A stretch of 49,050 nt of DNA from an uncultured Gammaproteobacteria bacterium (GTDB taxonomy: Bacteria > Pseudomonadota > Gammaproteobacteria > Pseudomonadales > Azotimanducaceae). The stretch lies in the NCBI GenBank assembly GCA_913428515.1, contig CAJYCI010000002.1, forward strand, positions 1 to 49,050. Reading direction: 5' to 3'. The number at the start of each line of letters is the position of its first letter. Position 1 is the stretch's first letter. Below the pieces are notes generated by a model. It ran no database searches, was not told the origin of the DNA, and saw nothing but the letters and a program-made list of their open reading frames with translations. Made by a program: the position numbers and the translations under genes. This document shows positions 27,921 to 38,436 of the stretch, in pieces.

Positions 27921-28073
27921 GTGACTCCCTCTCTGAATATGGCATTATATTAGGAATTCAGGCCTAGTGTCTTCAGTCTCCAAACGATCCGATATTCGTC
28001 AAAGAGAGGCTCCAAAAGCCGCGATGCCAGATTTTTGTGAAAATTCCAAGAAAAAAACAGGGATGTAAAGGGA

Positions 28074-31000
28074 ATGTTGCGCCTATTCCAGTCTAATGAA
28101 ATGCAAAATTTAGCGGTCGCTTTCTGTAATAATGAACCCGAAGTGAGAGACCCTTTCAACAGCTCAACAGTTATCATTCAAAGCTTTGAACTTAGATACT
28201 GGTTGCAGCTGCAGATAACCGAGTTCAAAGGAATTTCCTCGAACATTGACTTTCAACTACCCGCCTCTTTTTTATGGAACCTTTATAAGAGCTTGACACC
28301 AGAAGCCGCGGACCTTGATCGTTCTCCTTACGAAAGAGAAATAATGGTCTGGAGATTAATGAGAATACTAAAAAAAGGCCAATCCTTGAATCAGGACATC
28401 TCTGACTATTTGGAACCAGAAAAAAAACGAAACCTGCGCCTTTACGAACTATCGAATGAGCTCGCGTCAATGTTTGACGAGTATTTGATGTACCGGCCCG
28501 ATTGGGTTTTAGAGTGGGAGTCGAACAAGGGAGACTTTGCCTCGAAAGAGGAAGAATCGCAGGCGTCTCTGTGGCAGGAGCTTCGAGAGGACCTGGGAGG
28601 CACATCTAAACTTCACAGGGCTGCTCTTCACAAGCTCGCAATGAGCAGAATCAATCGAGACGCTCGCTTTCCATGGTCCAGACTCTCGATCTTTGGGATT
28701 TCCTCAATGCCGCCGATCCAAATAGAGACTTTTCATCGACTCTCCGAGTTCATGGACGTCGACATCTACTTTCTAAACCCATGTAACGAATATTGGGGAG
28801 ATATCATTTCTGAAACAGAAAGAGCCCGAAGATCTTTGAAGGCAATCAAAAATAATACTTCGTCAGTTACTCTTGAAGATTATTTTGAAACCGGTCAACC
28901 CATACTTGCTTCTCTTGGGCAATTGGGTCGAGATTATTTTGAATTATTGAACGACATTGAAAATCTGCAAACGTTTGATATCTTCAGCGAGCCAAATCGA
29001 AAAACTGACCTTGGCTTCGTTAAGAACCAAATCTTTAATCTCAATTATAATGAAGATGATGTTTTCTCGAAAAAGCGTATCCGAGAAACTGAGAGGTCAG
29101 ATCAGTCAATACAAATTCATTCGTGTCACAGCAGAACAAGAGAGATAGAGGTTTTAAAAGATCAGATATTCAGAGCGCTAAGTAAAACTGAGGATTTGCA
29201 ACCGAAAGATATTCTTGTCGCTGCCCCAGACATACAGCTTTACTCAGCTATCATAAAGGCAAACTTCAAAAACGAAATCCCGTTTTCGATCAATAATACC
29301 GCTCTCAACGAGAATTCATCTTTTTTCAACAGTGTTATAAAATTTCTATCTCTACCCGATAGCCGTATTACAGGCCAAGAAATAATCGAATTCCTTGAAG
29401 TGCCCTCGATTGCTAGAGCACACGGAATTAACTCTGATGATTTGGAGAAACTTGCAATCTGGATCAGTGATTCTGGAATTCGATGGGAACTAGACGGGGA
29501 ATCCAAGGGCAAAAACTGGGACCTCCCCCCTGATAATCGGAATACTTGGAGATTTGGTCTGGATAGATTACTCATGGGCGTCGTTATGGGAGAGAATCAT
29601 GGCCCATGGCAAGAAATACAACCAATGGAAATACCCCTCGAAGATGCTCCGCTGTTGGAGTCTTTATGCCAATTCATGGATCATTTAGATAAGTTTAGGA
29701 AACAAATAGATAACCAATACCCCATAGAAAAATGGCTTGGAATAATACAAGAGATGCTTCTGAAGTTTTTTGATCCGGGGGAAACCGAAATCATGCTTGA
29801 GAGGCAACTCCGCACAGCATTAGAAGATTTGAGATTCGAGACATCAGCAGCTGACTTCAAGGATGAAATGTCAAGAGAAACCTTTCTCAGCGCCTTGAAA
29901 AACAAGCTCGAAGATCAGATTTCAATCAGTCGATCTACTTCGGGAACAATAACATTTTCGAACCTTCTGCCAATACGAGGAATACCTTATCGGATGATCT
30001 GCATACTTGGACTCAATCAAGGAGAATTCCCAAGAACTGAGAATCCAAACACCTTTGATCTAAGGTTAGAGCGCAAAGATAGACGAAAGGGAGACCGATC
30101 AAAAAATAAAGATGATAGATATATCTTCCTTGAATCGATCTTAGCCGCCGAAGAAATTTTCTATGTCAGTTACGTTGGTGAAAATGCGAATCAAAATCTC
30201 AGCTCAGCTCCATCGGCAATAGTTAGTGAGTGGCATGAGTACCTAGAGACTATTTTTGACGAACAAAAACTAGTAACGCATAAGCTCAACCCCTATGACT
30301 CAAAATATTTTCGAGGCGACGAGGCTCAAACATTCTCAAGCACATGGTTCAATAAATTAGAAGTAAAAAGACCCGACTCTTTAGAAGGTGCAGCATTAAG
30401 GGGTCAAGGTCTGGAACTGCGGCAAGATCACGTTAAGCTTAGTGAATTGAGAGCTTTCTTCAGTCATTCAGCGAGATTTTTTCTTCAAAAGAAACTGGGG
30501 GTGTATTACGAGAAAGAGGCGAACATCGTTTTAGATACCGAACCTTTCGAGGCAAGTTCTCTGGATGATTATAAAATCGCGGAAGCCACCCTTGAATCTT
30601 TAAGACAAAATGAGTCAATTGAGGATTTATACTCCCAGACGCTTCACGCGGGACTTATACCTTCAAATGCGCTTGGAGCGACGCTCTTAAAAAGAGCTAT
30701 TAGAAGAGGCGAGGAAATTTACTCGGTAATAGCTAACGAGATGAGTAGCAAACGACAAATCAAAAAAGAGGTAGCGATCGGGCCTTTCAACTTACAAATA
30801 GATATTCAGAATGTTTACCAAGAGGCGATAATTCAAGCACGAGTCGGAAGGCTTAAAGATCGTCAAATCTTGCAGGACTGGATTACTCATCTCGCCGCAA
30901 ACCTCATCGAGGAAATAGAGACCAAGTTGGTTCACAGGGGAGATAAAGATCAGATCCGAACTCTATCCCTAAAACCCATCGAGGCAAGAACTGCTAAAAA

Positions 31001-31286
31001 ATATCTTTCGGTTTTTATACGGGTGTATCAAAAGGGTATAGAAGCACCTGTTTTTTTTCCTCCAAAAGAAGCGAGAACCCTCAACAGAGATTTAAAAAAG
31101 GGGAAAGATCAAAAACCAGCGCTTGATAAATTGGTGGCTGAATGGACCAACGAATATAGTTTTTCTGAAGGGCCGGATCCGTACTGGAACAACCTGTTCG
31201 ACCTTGCAGAGTCGTTTAACGGAAACTTTGCTGATTTGGCTGTTGAAATTTGGGAGCCTTTGGAGAAAACACTTACCAATGACTAG
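28074..31286 (+). CDS. recC: Exodeoxyribonuclease V subunit gamma
   Basis: 1070 aa; LASMFDEYLMYRPDWVLEWE, GLNQGEFPR; followed by recB and recD. Confidence 0.95.
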   Translation: MLRLFQSNEMQNLAVAFCNNEPEVRDPFNSSTVIIQSFELRYWLQLQITEFKGISSNIDFQLPASFLWNLYKSLTPEAADLDRSPYEREIMVWRLMRILKKGQSLNQDISDYLEPEKKRNLRLYELSNELASMFDEYLMYRPDWVLEWESNKGDFASKEEESQASLWQELREDLGGTSKLHRAALHKLAMSRINRDARFPWSRLSIFGISSMPPIQIETFHRLSEFMDVDIYFLNPCNEYWGDIISETERARRSLKAIKNNTSSVTLEDYFETGQPILASLGQLGRDYFELLNDIENLQTFDIFSEPNRKTDLGFVKNQIFNLNYNEDDVFSKKRIRETERSDQSIQIHSCHSRTREIEVLKDQIFRALSKTEDLQPKDILVAAPDIQLYSAIIKANFKNEIPFSINNTALNENSSFFNSVIKFLSLPDSRITGQEIIEFLEVPSIARAHGINSDDLEKLAIWISDSGIRWELDGESKGKNWDLPPDNRNTWRFGLDRLLMGVVMGENHGPWQEIQPMEIPLEDAPLLESLCQFMDHLDKFRKQIDNQYPIEKWLGIIQEMLLKFFDPGETEIMLERQLRTALEDLRFETSAADFKDEMSRETFLSALKNKLEDQISISRSTSGTITFSNLLPIRGIPYRMICILGLNQGEFPRTENPNTFDLRLERKDRRKGDRSKNKDDRYIFLESILAAEEIFYVSYVGENANQNLSSAPSAIVSEWHEYLETIFDEQKLVTHKLNPYDSKYFRGDEAQTFSSTWFNKLEVKRPDSLEGAALRGQGLELRQDHVKLSELRAFFSHSARFFLQKKLGVYYEKEANIVLDTEPFEASSLDDYKIAEATLESLRQNESIEDLYSQTLHAGLIPSNALGATLLKRAIRRGEEIYSVIANEMSSKRQIKKEVAIGPFNLQIDIQNVYQEAIIQARVGRLKDRQILQDWITHLAANLIEEIETKLVHRGDKDQIRTLSLKPIEARTAKKYLSVFIRVYQKGIEAPVFFPPKEARTLNRDLKKGKDQKPALDKLVAEWTNEYSFSEGPDPYWNNLFDLAESFNGNFADLAVEIWEPLEKTLTND

Positions 31287-34200
31287 TGAGATAGCTGATC
31301 AAATCAACTTCAAAGGCGTGCACCTCATCGAAGCGAGCGCAGGGACAGGTAAAACGTATACCATTTGCAACCTCGTTATCCTGTCGCTTTTAGGAAGAGG
31401 CAAACATAGATCCGGACCCTTGGCTATCGATCAAATTCTAATCCTAACTTTTACCATCGCAGCCACGGACGAACTTAAAACGCGCGTAAGGAGAAGAATT
31501 TTAGAGGCCAAGAGTGCTTTCGAAATACCAAGCCAGGATCTTTTTCTAAAGAGCCTAGTTGAGACGTCCTCAGATAAACAACAAGATAAGCAGCTTCTTA
31601 TCAGCGCCCTTCGCATGGTGGACCAAGCGTCGGTGTACACCATTCATGGCTTTTGCGCGAAGGTGCTGAAGGAATACCCGTTTGAATGTGGTTCATTTTT
31701 CAATCAGGAAGTTTCTGATGAAAAATCAAGATATGCTCAAACGGCGTGCGAGGATTTCTTTAGGTCGAACATCCTTTTACGTTCGCCATCGATCCAAAAA
31801 CTTGCGCTTGCAATTTGGGATACACCAAAAACCTTAGAAAACTCCATCTCCAGTTTTCTCTATCGAGGCGAATTGTCAGTGAGTCCTGAAAAAATACTGG
31901 GCTCTGAAACCGATATTTTTAAGAAAGTAGAAAAGATCAAGAGAACTTGGATCGAAGACGACCTAGAGTCGGTAATAGCTGAATCAGGGCTTCGAAATAA
32001 TTCAAAAATTAAAACTAACGCGCGCGTAATGACGGATTTTTGTCGGGCTGATGAGATAGATCTAACAAGCGGGCTTTGGGAAATCTTCACCTCAAATAAA
32101 ATCATCAAAATAAAAAAAGACAGCTCTCCACTCGCACACCCAATTTTTCGAATGATCGACGAACTGCTGCTCTTAATCGAAAACTATAAAGTTCGCCTGA
32201 AAATAGAAGCATTTGAGCATATCAAGGAGCAGGTAATAATCTCTCGCTCCTCTTCCGAGTTTCTGGGAATTGATGATTTGTTGCCGAAAGTTGAAGACGC
32301 AATTCTTAAAAAAAATTCTTCGTTAAACAAAAAACTAATCCAGAAATGGCCCATCGCCATGATCGACGAATTTCAAGACACCGACAGCGTCCAGTGGAAT
32401 ATTTTTCACGAAATATATGGCCAAAAAGACCCAATGGCCTCTCTATTGCTTATCGGGGACCCCAAACAAGCAATATATAATTTCAGGGGAGCTGATATTT
32501 TCACCTATCTCAACGCGAAGAATACAGCCAAGAGCACGTACTCACTCTCTGAAAACTGGAGGTCTAGCAAAAAATACATCGATGCAATAAATGATCTCTT
32601 TAAAGCAAAATCAATATTTGGAGAAAGCGCTGACATAAAATATCTCCCTAGCTCGTCACCCTCCGAAAGAGAACTCCCAGACGTTACTTGGGAAAATGAA
32701 AAAACCACCGCGATTAATATCTTTGTTGATGACGACCAACTCTCTAATAAGCGGGCATCCGCCAGAAACCTAATCAATCATGCAGCTTTTAAAGCGGCCG
32801 AAATAATAAGAGGGAAATCTCTTCAAATCGGGGGCTGTTCCATCAAACCAAGTCAAATCGCATTTTTGGTAGCCACGAGAAGAGATGCAGAGATGGTAAA
32901 AAAAGCTTTAGAAAAGTTCCAGATCGAAGCGATTAACTTATCAAATGATAGCGTTTTCAAACAACAAACAGCTCACGATCTTATCCAGATCCTGGGAGCA
33001 ATTATTTGTTCAAAGAATATAGGTAAATTGAAAGCCGCTCTATCAACCTCTTTAATTGGCAGCCCGCCGGTTGAGATCGAGGCGTTGGACATAGAGGACG
33101 ACTCACATCGCTTTTCGGTGATAGAAGAATTTCAGAATTATCTGCGGACCTGGATGGCTGACGGTTTCGGACGAATGGTGGCGCTCCTAATTGAGAAAAG
33201 ACGGCTTGCATCTAATCTTCTTGAGAAAGCGGAACGAAAAAGGCAAATAACTGACCTCCGCCATCTAACAGAATTACTGCAAGAAAGAGAAGCAGTTTCA
33301 CCCGGGAAGTCAGAATTATTCGCTTGGTTAAAATCAAAATACGTCAACCAGGATTCCTTTAAAAACGAGAAAAATGCTCTACGACCTCACACGGATGAGG
33401 AGCTGGTAAAGATCTTGACCATGCACTCATCCAAGGGATTAGAGTTTGACATTGTGTTCATGCCTTATCCTTTTAAGAAAAAACCAAAAACAAACAAAAA
33501 ATCGTTAGCATTCGCGCATTTGCCTCAGGACGGAGTCCACAAAGCCTGTCTAGATTTCCGTAGTGATTCTGCAATCGCTGCCCTCGAAGAAATCGAGGAA
33601 CTTGACGAGGAAGTAAGACTGCTATATGTCTCACTGACGCGAGCAAAATATCGTTGTTATATCGGTCTGCCTAAGGTTGATCAAAATATGTCTAAGACTG
33701 CTATTGCCCGCATTCTGTCATTACGCGAATTAAAAAAGAGCGATTCGCTTTACCAAAATCTTTCCTCAACTCTGCCATCTTCCATATATCAGGTCGAAAA
33801 AATAACGAACAAAACGATAGAAGAGCCTTTACCTCAGCAAAGCATTTTTTCACCGGAGCCCCCTGAAAAGAAACCTGATATTAAGTCTACATGGAAGATA
33901 CTTAGTTACTCGGGAATGATGAAGAGATCTGCTGAAAAAAATTTTGACCCTCGTGACTTTGATGACAAAGGAATTGAAACGAGCATCCAAATAGAAAATC
34001 AAGAACGGTCAAAACATCATTTCCCGAGGGGGATTAAAACAGGTCTCGCGATCCATGGTTTGCTAGAAAAAATAGATTTTGAAGCGCCTAGCCACTCGGC
34101 AGAGTGCAGAAAATTATTATCAAATCTTGACCTCGAAGACAGTTGGTTGATCGTGTTAGAAGAATGGATAGATAAAATACTCAGCACCGACCTGGGTCCT

Positions 34201-34701
34201 CTCAAACTTAAAGATTTAAAAAACAAAGACCGAGTTGCAGAGTTAGAATTTTTCTTTTCACTGTCTAAGACTGAAAAAATGATTCAATTTTTATTTGAAC
34301 AAGGTTTTATCTCATCGCGGGGACAGAAGGATTTGCATATTGAAGGCTTTATGACCGGCGTAATTGATTTAGTCTTCAGACGAGATGGTAAGTACTACCT
34401 ACTTGATTACAAATCAAATTTCCTTGGTGCCAATGACATCAGTTACAACACAGAAAACTTATCGTATTCAATGACGCGACATGATTATCACCTTCAGTAT
34501 CTTATCTATACTGTCGCTCTTCATAGAATGCTTAGAAGAGATTTGGCATCGTATTCTTATGAAGAAAATTTTGGCGGAGTTTATTATTTCTTTCTTCGTG
34601 GCGTCGACTGCGAGAAGACTAAAGGTGTTTTTTTTACTCGACCCGATCAAGTTTTAATTGAAAAAATTGATGGATATATGAGCACCAACAATGAGAAGTG
34701 A
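31279..34701 (+). CDS. recB: Exodeoxyribonuclease V subunit beta
   Basis: EASAGTGKTYTICNLV Walker A, AMIDEFQDTDSVQW, LTMHSSKGLEFDIVF, nuclease motif YYLLDYKSNFLG. Start set at ATG 31279 overlapping the recC stop. Confidence 0.97.
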   Translation: MTSEIADQINFKGVHLIEASAGTGKTYTICNLVILSLLGRGKHRSGPLAIDQILILTFTIAATDELKTRVRRRILEAKSAFEIPSQDLFLKSLVETSSDKQQDKQLLISALRMVDQASVYTIHGFCAKVLKEYPFECGSFFNQEVSDEKSRYAQTACEDFFRSNILLRSPSIQKLALAIWDTPKTLENSISSFLYRGELSVSPEKILGSETDIFKKVEKIKRTWIEDDLESVIAESGLRNNSKIKTNARVMTDFCRADEIDLTSGLWEIFTSNKIIKIKKDSSPLAHPIFRMIDELLLLIENYKVRLKIEAFEHIKEQVIISRSSSEFLGIDDLLPKVEDAILKKNSSLNKKLIQKWPIAMIDEFQDTDSVQWNIFHEIYGQKDPMASLLLIGDPKQAIYNFRGADIFTYLNAKNTAKSTYSLSENWRSSKKYIDAINDLFKAKSIFGESADIKYLPSSSPSERELPDVTWENEKTTAINIFVDDDQLSNKRASARNLINHAAFKAAEIIRGKSLQIGGCSIKPSQIAFLVATRRDAEMVKKALEKFQIEAINLSNDSVFKQQTAHDLIQILGAIICSKNIGKLKAALSTSLIGSPPVEIEALDIEDDSHRFSVIEEFQNYLRTWMADGFGRMVALLIEKRRLASNLLEKAERKRQITDLRHLTELLQEREAVSPGKSELFAWLKSKYVNQDSFKNEKNALRPHTDEELVKILTMHSSKGLEFDIVFMPYPFKKKPKTNKKSLAFAHLPQDGVHKACLDFRSDSAIAALEEIEELDEEVRLLYVSLTRAKYRCYIGLPKVDQNMSKTAIARILSLRELKKSDSLYQNLSSTLPSSIYQVEKITNKTIEEPLPQQSIFSPEPPEKKPDIKSTWKILSYSGMMKRSAEKNFDPRDFDDKGIETSIQIENQERSKHHFPRGIKTGLAIHGLLEKIDFEAPSHSAECRKLLSNLDLEDSWLIVLEEWIDKILSTDLGPLKLKDLKNKDRVAELEFFFSLSKTEKMIQFLFEQGFISSRGQKDLHIEGFMTGVIDLVFRRDGKYYLLDYKSNFLGANDISYNTENLSYSMTRHDYHLQYLIYTVALHRMLRRDLASYSYEENFGGVYYFFLRGVDCEKTKGVFFTRPDQVLIEKIDGYMSTNNEK

Positions 34702-36412
34702 TGATTCGCCCGTCTCCAGATTCCTCATCAGTCTTGTCGAACGAAAAACAGGGCTCCAAGATTCATTATTCAGCGATTACGCAAATATCCTGTTTCGAAG
34801 GGCCTTTGATCACCATTCATGTATATCTTTAGCGGACAAGAAAGACGACGAGAAGAAATTACTTAGCCACCCAGCGGTGGGCGGCCCAACCGATAAATGT
34901 CCTTTTATTATCTTTAACAATAAACTTTATTTCAACAAGCATTTCCAACTTGAGCGAGAAGTCGCAAGGATGCTTTTTAATCGCGTCGAGCAGCTTGGTA
35001 CTGGTGTGAATCTTGAACTCAAAGACTCGCTCCGTATAGTATTTGGAGAGAGTTTTTCTAAACAAAGACTCGCAGCTTTCATGGCAATGACTCAAAAACT
35101 GACGGTGATATCGGGAGGTCCTGGAACAGGGAAAACAACAACGGTTGTAAATATTCTAGATTTAATCAACCGACTAGAGCCTGGTGCTCGGATTAGCGTC
35201 GCCGCGCCAACAGGGAAAGCAGCTAGACGCCTTCAAGAAGCCATCAACAAATCTAAGCTAGCAAATACAATTTCCTCGAAAGTATCTACCATCCACCGTT
35301 TGTTGGGAGCGACAATAAGTGGAAGAGAGTGGAAATTTGGGAAAAGCAATAAACTCGCGGCGGATATCATAATGATCGACGAAGCCTCAATGCTCGATTT
35401 GAATTTAATGTATCGCCTGTTAAATGCAATAGATAATAAAACAAGATTAATGCTTGTCGGAGATCCGCAACAACTTCCTTCCGTAGAGGCAGGAAGTGTT
35501 CTCTCGGATCTCTGCTCGAAGGGAGAGAGTTTTTCAGAAGACTTTAGAAAAATAGCCAAGCCATTTATCGGAGAAATTGGCATTACAAAAAGTTCAATTT
35601 TTCAAGACACCGTATGCAATCTTGAAAACGTTTATCGATTCAAACCTGAAAGCGGTATCGGGAAGCTGGCAAATGAGCTTAGAACAAGATCAAAAAATAA
35701 CGTCATCATCGACGATAAAGTCATCTTTCAATTCTCCGACAGAAAAAATTTATCTAGCTTAGTCAGAAACTATTCTGAAAAAAATCTAGAGATCTTCTCA
35801 TCCAAAGAGAAGAAAGAATTTAGTTTCGAAGAAAATTCCAACACCTCAGCAATCATTTGCAGCCACAGAAGAGGGACCATGGGTTCGGTGCAAATAAACC
35901 AAGAAATAGAGTGGCTCTTAGAGGAGAAAGGTCTCAAAGAATCAGGCAACGCTTTTTACCATGGCAGGCCTATCATTATAACTGAAAACGACTATCGACT
36001 TGGACTATTTAATGGAGACACTGGGATTTGCCTTGAAAACAAAGCAAGTGGAACTTTTTTTGTAAAGTTCGATGGGCTCGAGCAAAAAGTAGCTGAAATA
36101 CAACTTCCATCTCACGAATCATCGTTCGCAATCACCGCACATAAATCTCAAGGATCGGAGTTCGACCATGTGCTTTTCATCTTAGGTTTGATAGACGAAG
36201 ACACGGACAATCCGAATCTTATTAATCGTGAACTTGTTTACACCGCAATCACTAGAGCAAGAAAAACGATTACTATTTTTTCCGATAAAAAAACGTGGGA
36301 AACAGCCACGTCCAGATCTTCGAATAGAATCAGTGGTATGCTAGAACACGTCATTGATTTAAAAAGCCAAAAAAATTTGCGGGAGGCCCATGGCAATCAA
36401 CAACCCGATTAA
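34691..36412 (+). CDS. recD: Exodeoxyribonuclease V subunit alpha
   Basis: 573 aa; ISGGPGTGKTTTVVNILDLI, MIDEASMLDLNLMYRLL, AITAHKSQGSEFDHVL. Confidence 0.96.
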   Translation: MRSDDSPVSRFLISLVERKTGLQDSLFSDYANILFRRAFDHHSCISLADKKDDEKKLLSHPAVGGPTDKCPFIIFNNKLYFNKHFQLEREVARMLFNRVEQLGTGVNLELKDSLRIVFGESFSKQRLAAFMAMTQKLTVISGGPGTGKTTTVVNILDLINRLEPGARISVAAPTGKAARRLQEAINKSKLANTISSKVSTIHRLLGATISGREWKFGKSNKLAADIIMIDEASMLDLNLMYRLLNAIDNKTRLMLVGDPQQLPSVEAGSVLSDLCSKGESFSEDFRKIAKPFIGEIGITKSSIFQDTVCNLENVYRFKPESGIGKLANELRTRSKNNVIIDDKVIFQFSDRKNLSSLVRNYSEKNLEIFSSKEKKEFSFEENSNTSAIICSHRRGTMGSVQINQEIEWLLEEKGLKESGNAFYHGRPIIITENDYRLGLFNGDTGICLENKASGTFFVKFDGLEQKVAEIQLPSHESSFAITAHKSQGSEFDHVLFILGLIDEDTDNPNLINRELVYTAITRARKTITIFSDKKTWETATSRSSNRISGMLEHVIDLKSQKNLREAHGNQQPD

Positions 36413-37223
36413 GCTAATCTGGTTCAATTCTGTTAGCTTTTTATCAGTGATTGTTGTGGTCATAAATCTCGGGTTTTGGATGTTTCCGATATTTTTTCTT
36501 GCTGCATTAAAAAAAATTCTGAGTAAAAATAACAAAGCAAGAAAAGGAATTATAAGTTGCATAGAATTCATTTACATTGCAGCGGCAAAGCTCAATAGCT
36601 TTTGGGTTAAAAAAATATTGAGAATTAATTTTAGTATTGAAGGCAGTATGCCCGCGCATTCGGCACCGATAGTAGTAGCAAATCATCAAACCTGGTTCGA
36701 TATTCCTATTTTACAGGGACTAATATGTGACAGTGGAACCATCGCTAAATTTCTCATAAAACGCGAACTCGCTTGGTTGCCGATAGTTGGCTGGTTATGC
36801 TTCGCGTTGGGATTTCCCCGACTCCATCGAGGGAAAGGAGCTAAATCTCGAGATGAGGATCTCGCTTCAATACAATCTGTCTCATCTGAGTTGAGCGAGG
36901 AACCCGGAGCTCTCCTAATTTTTGCGGAAGGGACCCGCTATACAGAGATAAAATCCAAAAAGCAGAAATCTCCTTACGAAGGCCTCCTTAAGCCGAAAAC
37001 TGGAGGCTTGGAGATAGCCCTGGAAACTGTGCTACCAGACACCCCAGTGGTTGATGTAACCATTAAATATCATGACGAGGACACTAACTTCTGGAGGTGG
37101 CTATCCGGTTCGAAAAACAATATTTCGATTACGATTAAACAATTCAGAGCAGACGAAATAAAAAATACTAAATTATGGCTAGATAAGCGGTGGAAGCATA
37201 AAGAACACCTTCTTAGCCTCTGA
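36390..37223 (+). CDS. 1-acyl-sn-glycerol-3-phosphate acyltransferase family protein
   Basis: 277 aa; ANHQTWFDIPILQ (NHxxxxD) and IFAEGTRY. Confidence 0.9.
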   Translation: MAINNPIKLIWFNSVSFLSVIVVVINLGFWMFPIFFLAALKKILSKNNKARKGIISCIEFIYIAAAKLNSFWVKKILRINFSIEGSMPAHSAPIVVANHQTWFDIPILQGLICDSGTIAKFLIKRELAWLPIVGWLCFALGFPRLHRGKGAKSRDEDLASIQSVSSELSEEPGALLIFAEGTRYTEIKSKKQKSPYEGLLKPKTGGLEIALETVLPDTPVVDVTIKYHDEDTNFWRWLSGSKNNISITIKQFRADEIKNTKLWLDKRWKHKEHLLSL

Positions 37224-37519
37224 GAATTAGAGCAGAAAATAATGCACAATTGAACTTGAGACCTTTTTTGGGAAAGAACATGAGTTCTGGCGATTTAAGG
37301 GGTTTTGCTAAATTTTCTCAAGACAGCGACTAATGCAAAGCAAGTTCTCAAATGTTCGATTTAGGGATCCAAAATCTTTAGAACAAAACCTTATTTTGAG
37401 CTAATCTAGCCTTGTAAAAATAGAAACCATTGCAGTCAAGCAAGTTAATAGAGATTTTAAGCTAACTTTAACGGTTTACTAAATTAAGTAGAGGGTGTTT
37501 TTTTCAAAAATAACAAAAC

Positions 37520-38356
37520 ATGAAAATTTCTGAACAGCAGGTCAAAAAAGTCCCCTTATCAACGAAAGGCGAACTCTCGATCTATTTTGTTGGGTGCGGC
37601 TCGGCGTTTGCAAAGACACTAAAGCAAAATAATATATTGGTCGCAAAAGGAGATAGAAATATCTTAATTGATTGCGGGGGCACCTGCTCTCAATCTCTTT
37701 TTGATGTTGGAGTTACCTTAAAAGATATAGATACCTACTTAATCACGCATAGTCATGCGGACCATGTCGGAGGTCTGGAAGAGGCACACTTGCTGGGGAG
37801 GTATGTTTTAAAGGCTAAACCAAAGATGGTAATCAACGAGACATACGAGAAAATTTTATGGGAGCAAAGTCTCAGAGGCGGTGCAGAGCTATCAGAGGAG
37901 ACTCCCCTTAATTTTTCTGACCTTTGGGACGCAATAAGACCAACAAGATTGGAAGATTTTCCAAGGGAAACAGAAGAGGTTGATATAGGATCGCTTAACG
38001 TAAAAATGCCAAGGACTCTGCATTTCCCCGATAGCGCTGGGTCTTGGCGAGAGTGCGCCTGGAGTTGCGGAGTTATTTTAGATAACCGAGTCTTCTTTAC
38101 TTCCGACACTAGATTTGATCGAGACCTTATTCAACAGTACGACGAGCTGTTCGGTTTCGAAATAATTTTTCATGATTGCCAACTTTTTACAGGCGGAGTG
38201 CACGCGTCATTGGACGAGTTATGCGCTCTACCTAGAAGTTTACGTGAAAAAATTGTACTTATGCATTACGGAGATGATTGGCAAAAATATTTGAAAAAAG
38301 CTAGCGATGCTGGCTTCCACTCTTGGGCAAAAGAAGGTCACACGTACACTTTTTAA
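37520..38356 (+). CDS. MBL-fold metallo-hydrolase
   Basis: 278 aa; YLITHSHADHVGGLEE, FFTSDTRFD, FHDCQLF. Confidence 0.93.
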   Translation: MKISEQQVKKVPLSTKGELSIYFVGCGSAFAKTLKQNNILVAKGDRNILIDCGGTCSQSLFDVGVTLKDIDTYLITHSHADHVGGLEEAHLLGRYVLKAKPKMVINETYEKILWEQSLRGGAELSEETPLNFSDLWDAIRPTRLEDFPRETEEVDIGSLNVKMPRTLHFPDSAGSWRECAWSCGVILDNRVFFTSDTRFDRDLIQQYDELFGFEIIFHDCQLFTGGVHASLDELCALPRSLREKIVLMHYGDDWQKYLKKASDAGFHSWAKEGHTYTF

Positions 38357-38374
38357 TGCCTGCTAACAAGTTGA

Positions 38375-38400
38375 AGTTAATCTCTCAATTATGATTAACT
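38375..38400. promoter_or_regulatory. Inverted repeat upstream of SDR/ECH catabolic genes
   Basis: AGTTAATC-TCTCAATTAT-GATTAACT, 8-bp perfect arms, in the MBL/SDR intergenic gap. Confidence 0.35.
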
Positions 38401-38436
38401 CTCTCGTTAATTTTTAATCGTTTGGGAATGTTCAAT

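Noticed and set aside
31123-31278. N-terminal extension of recB in the ORF track
   Set aside because: Overlaps the recC coding end; ATG 31279 gives the expected start just before the Walker A region.
37224-37519. About 300-bp AT-rich gap between acyltransferase and MBL genes as a possible ncRNA
   Set aside because: No convincing promoter plus terminator hairpin or conserved structure could be seen; RNA-seq or covariance search needed.
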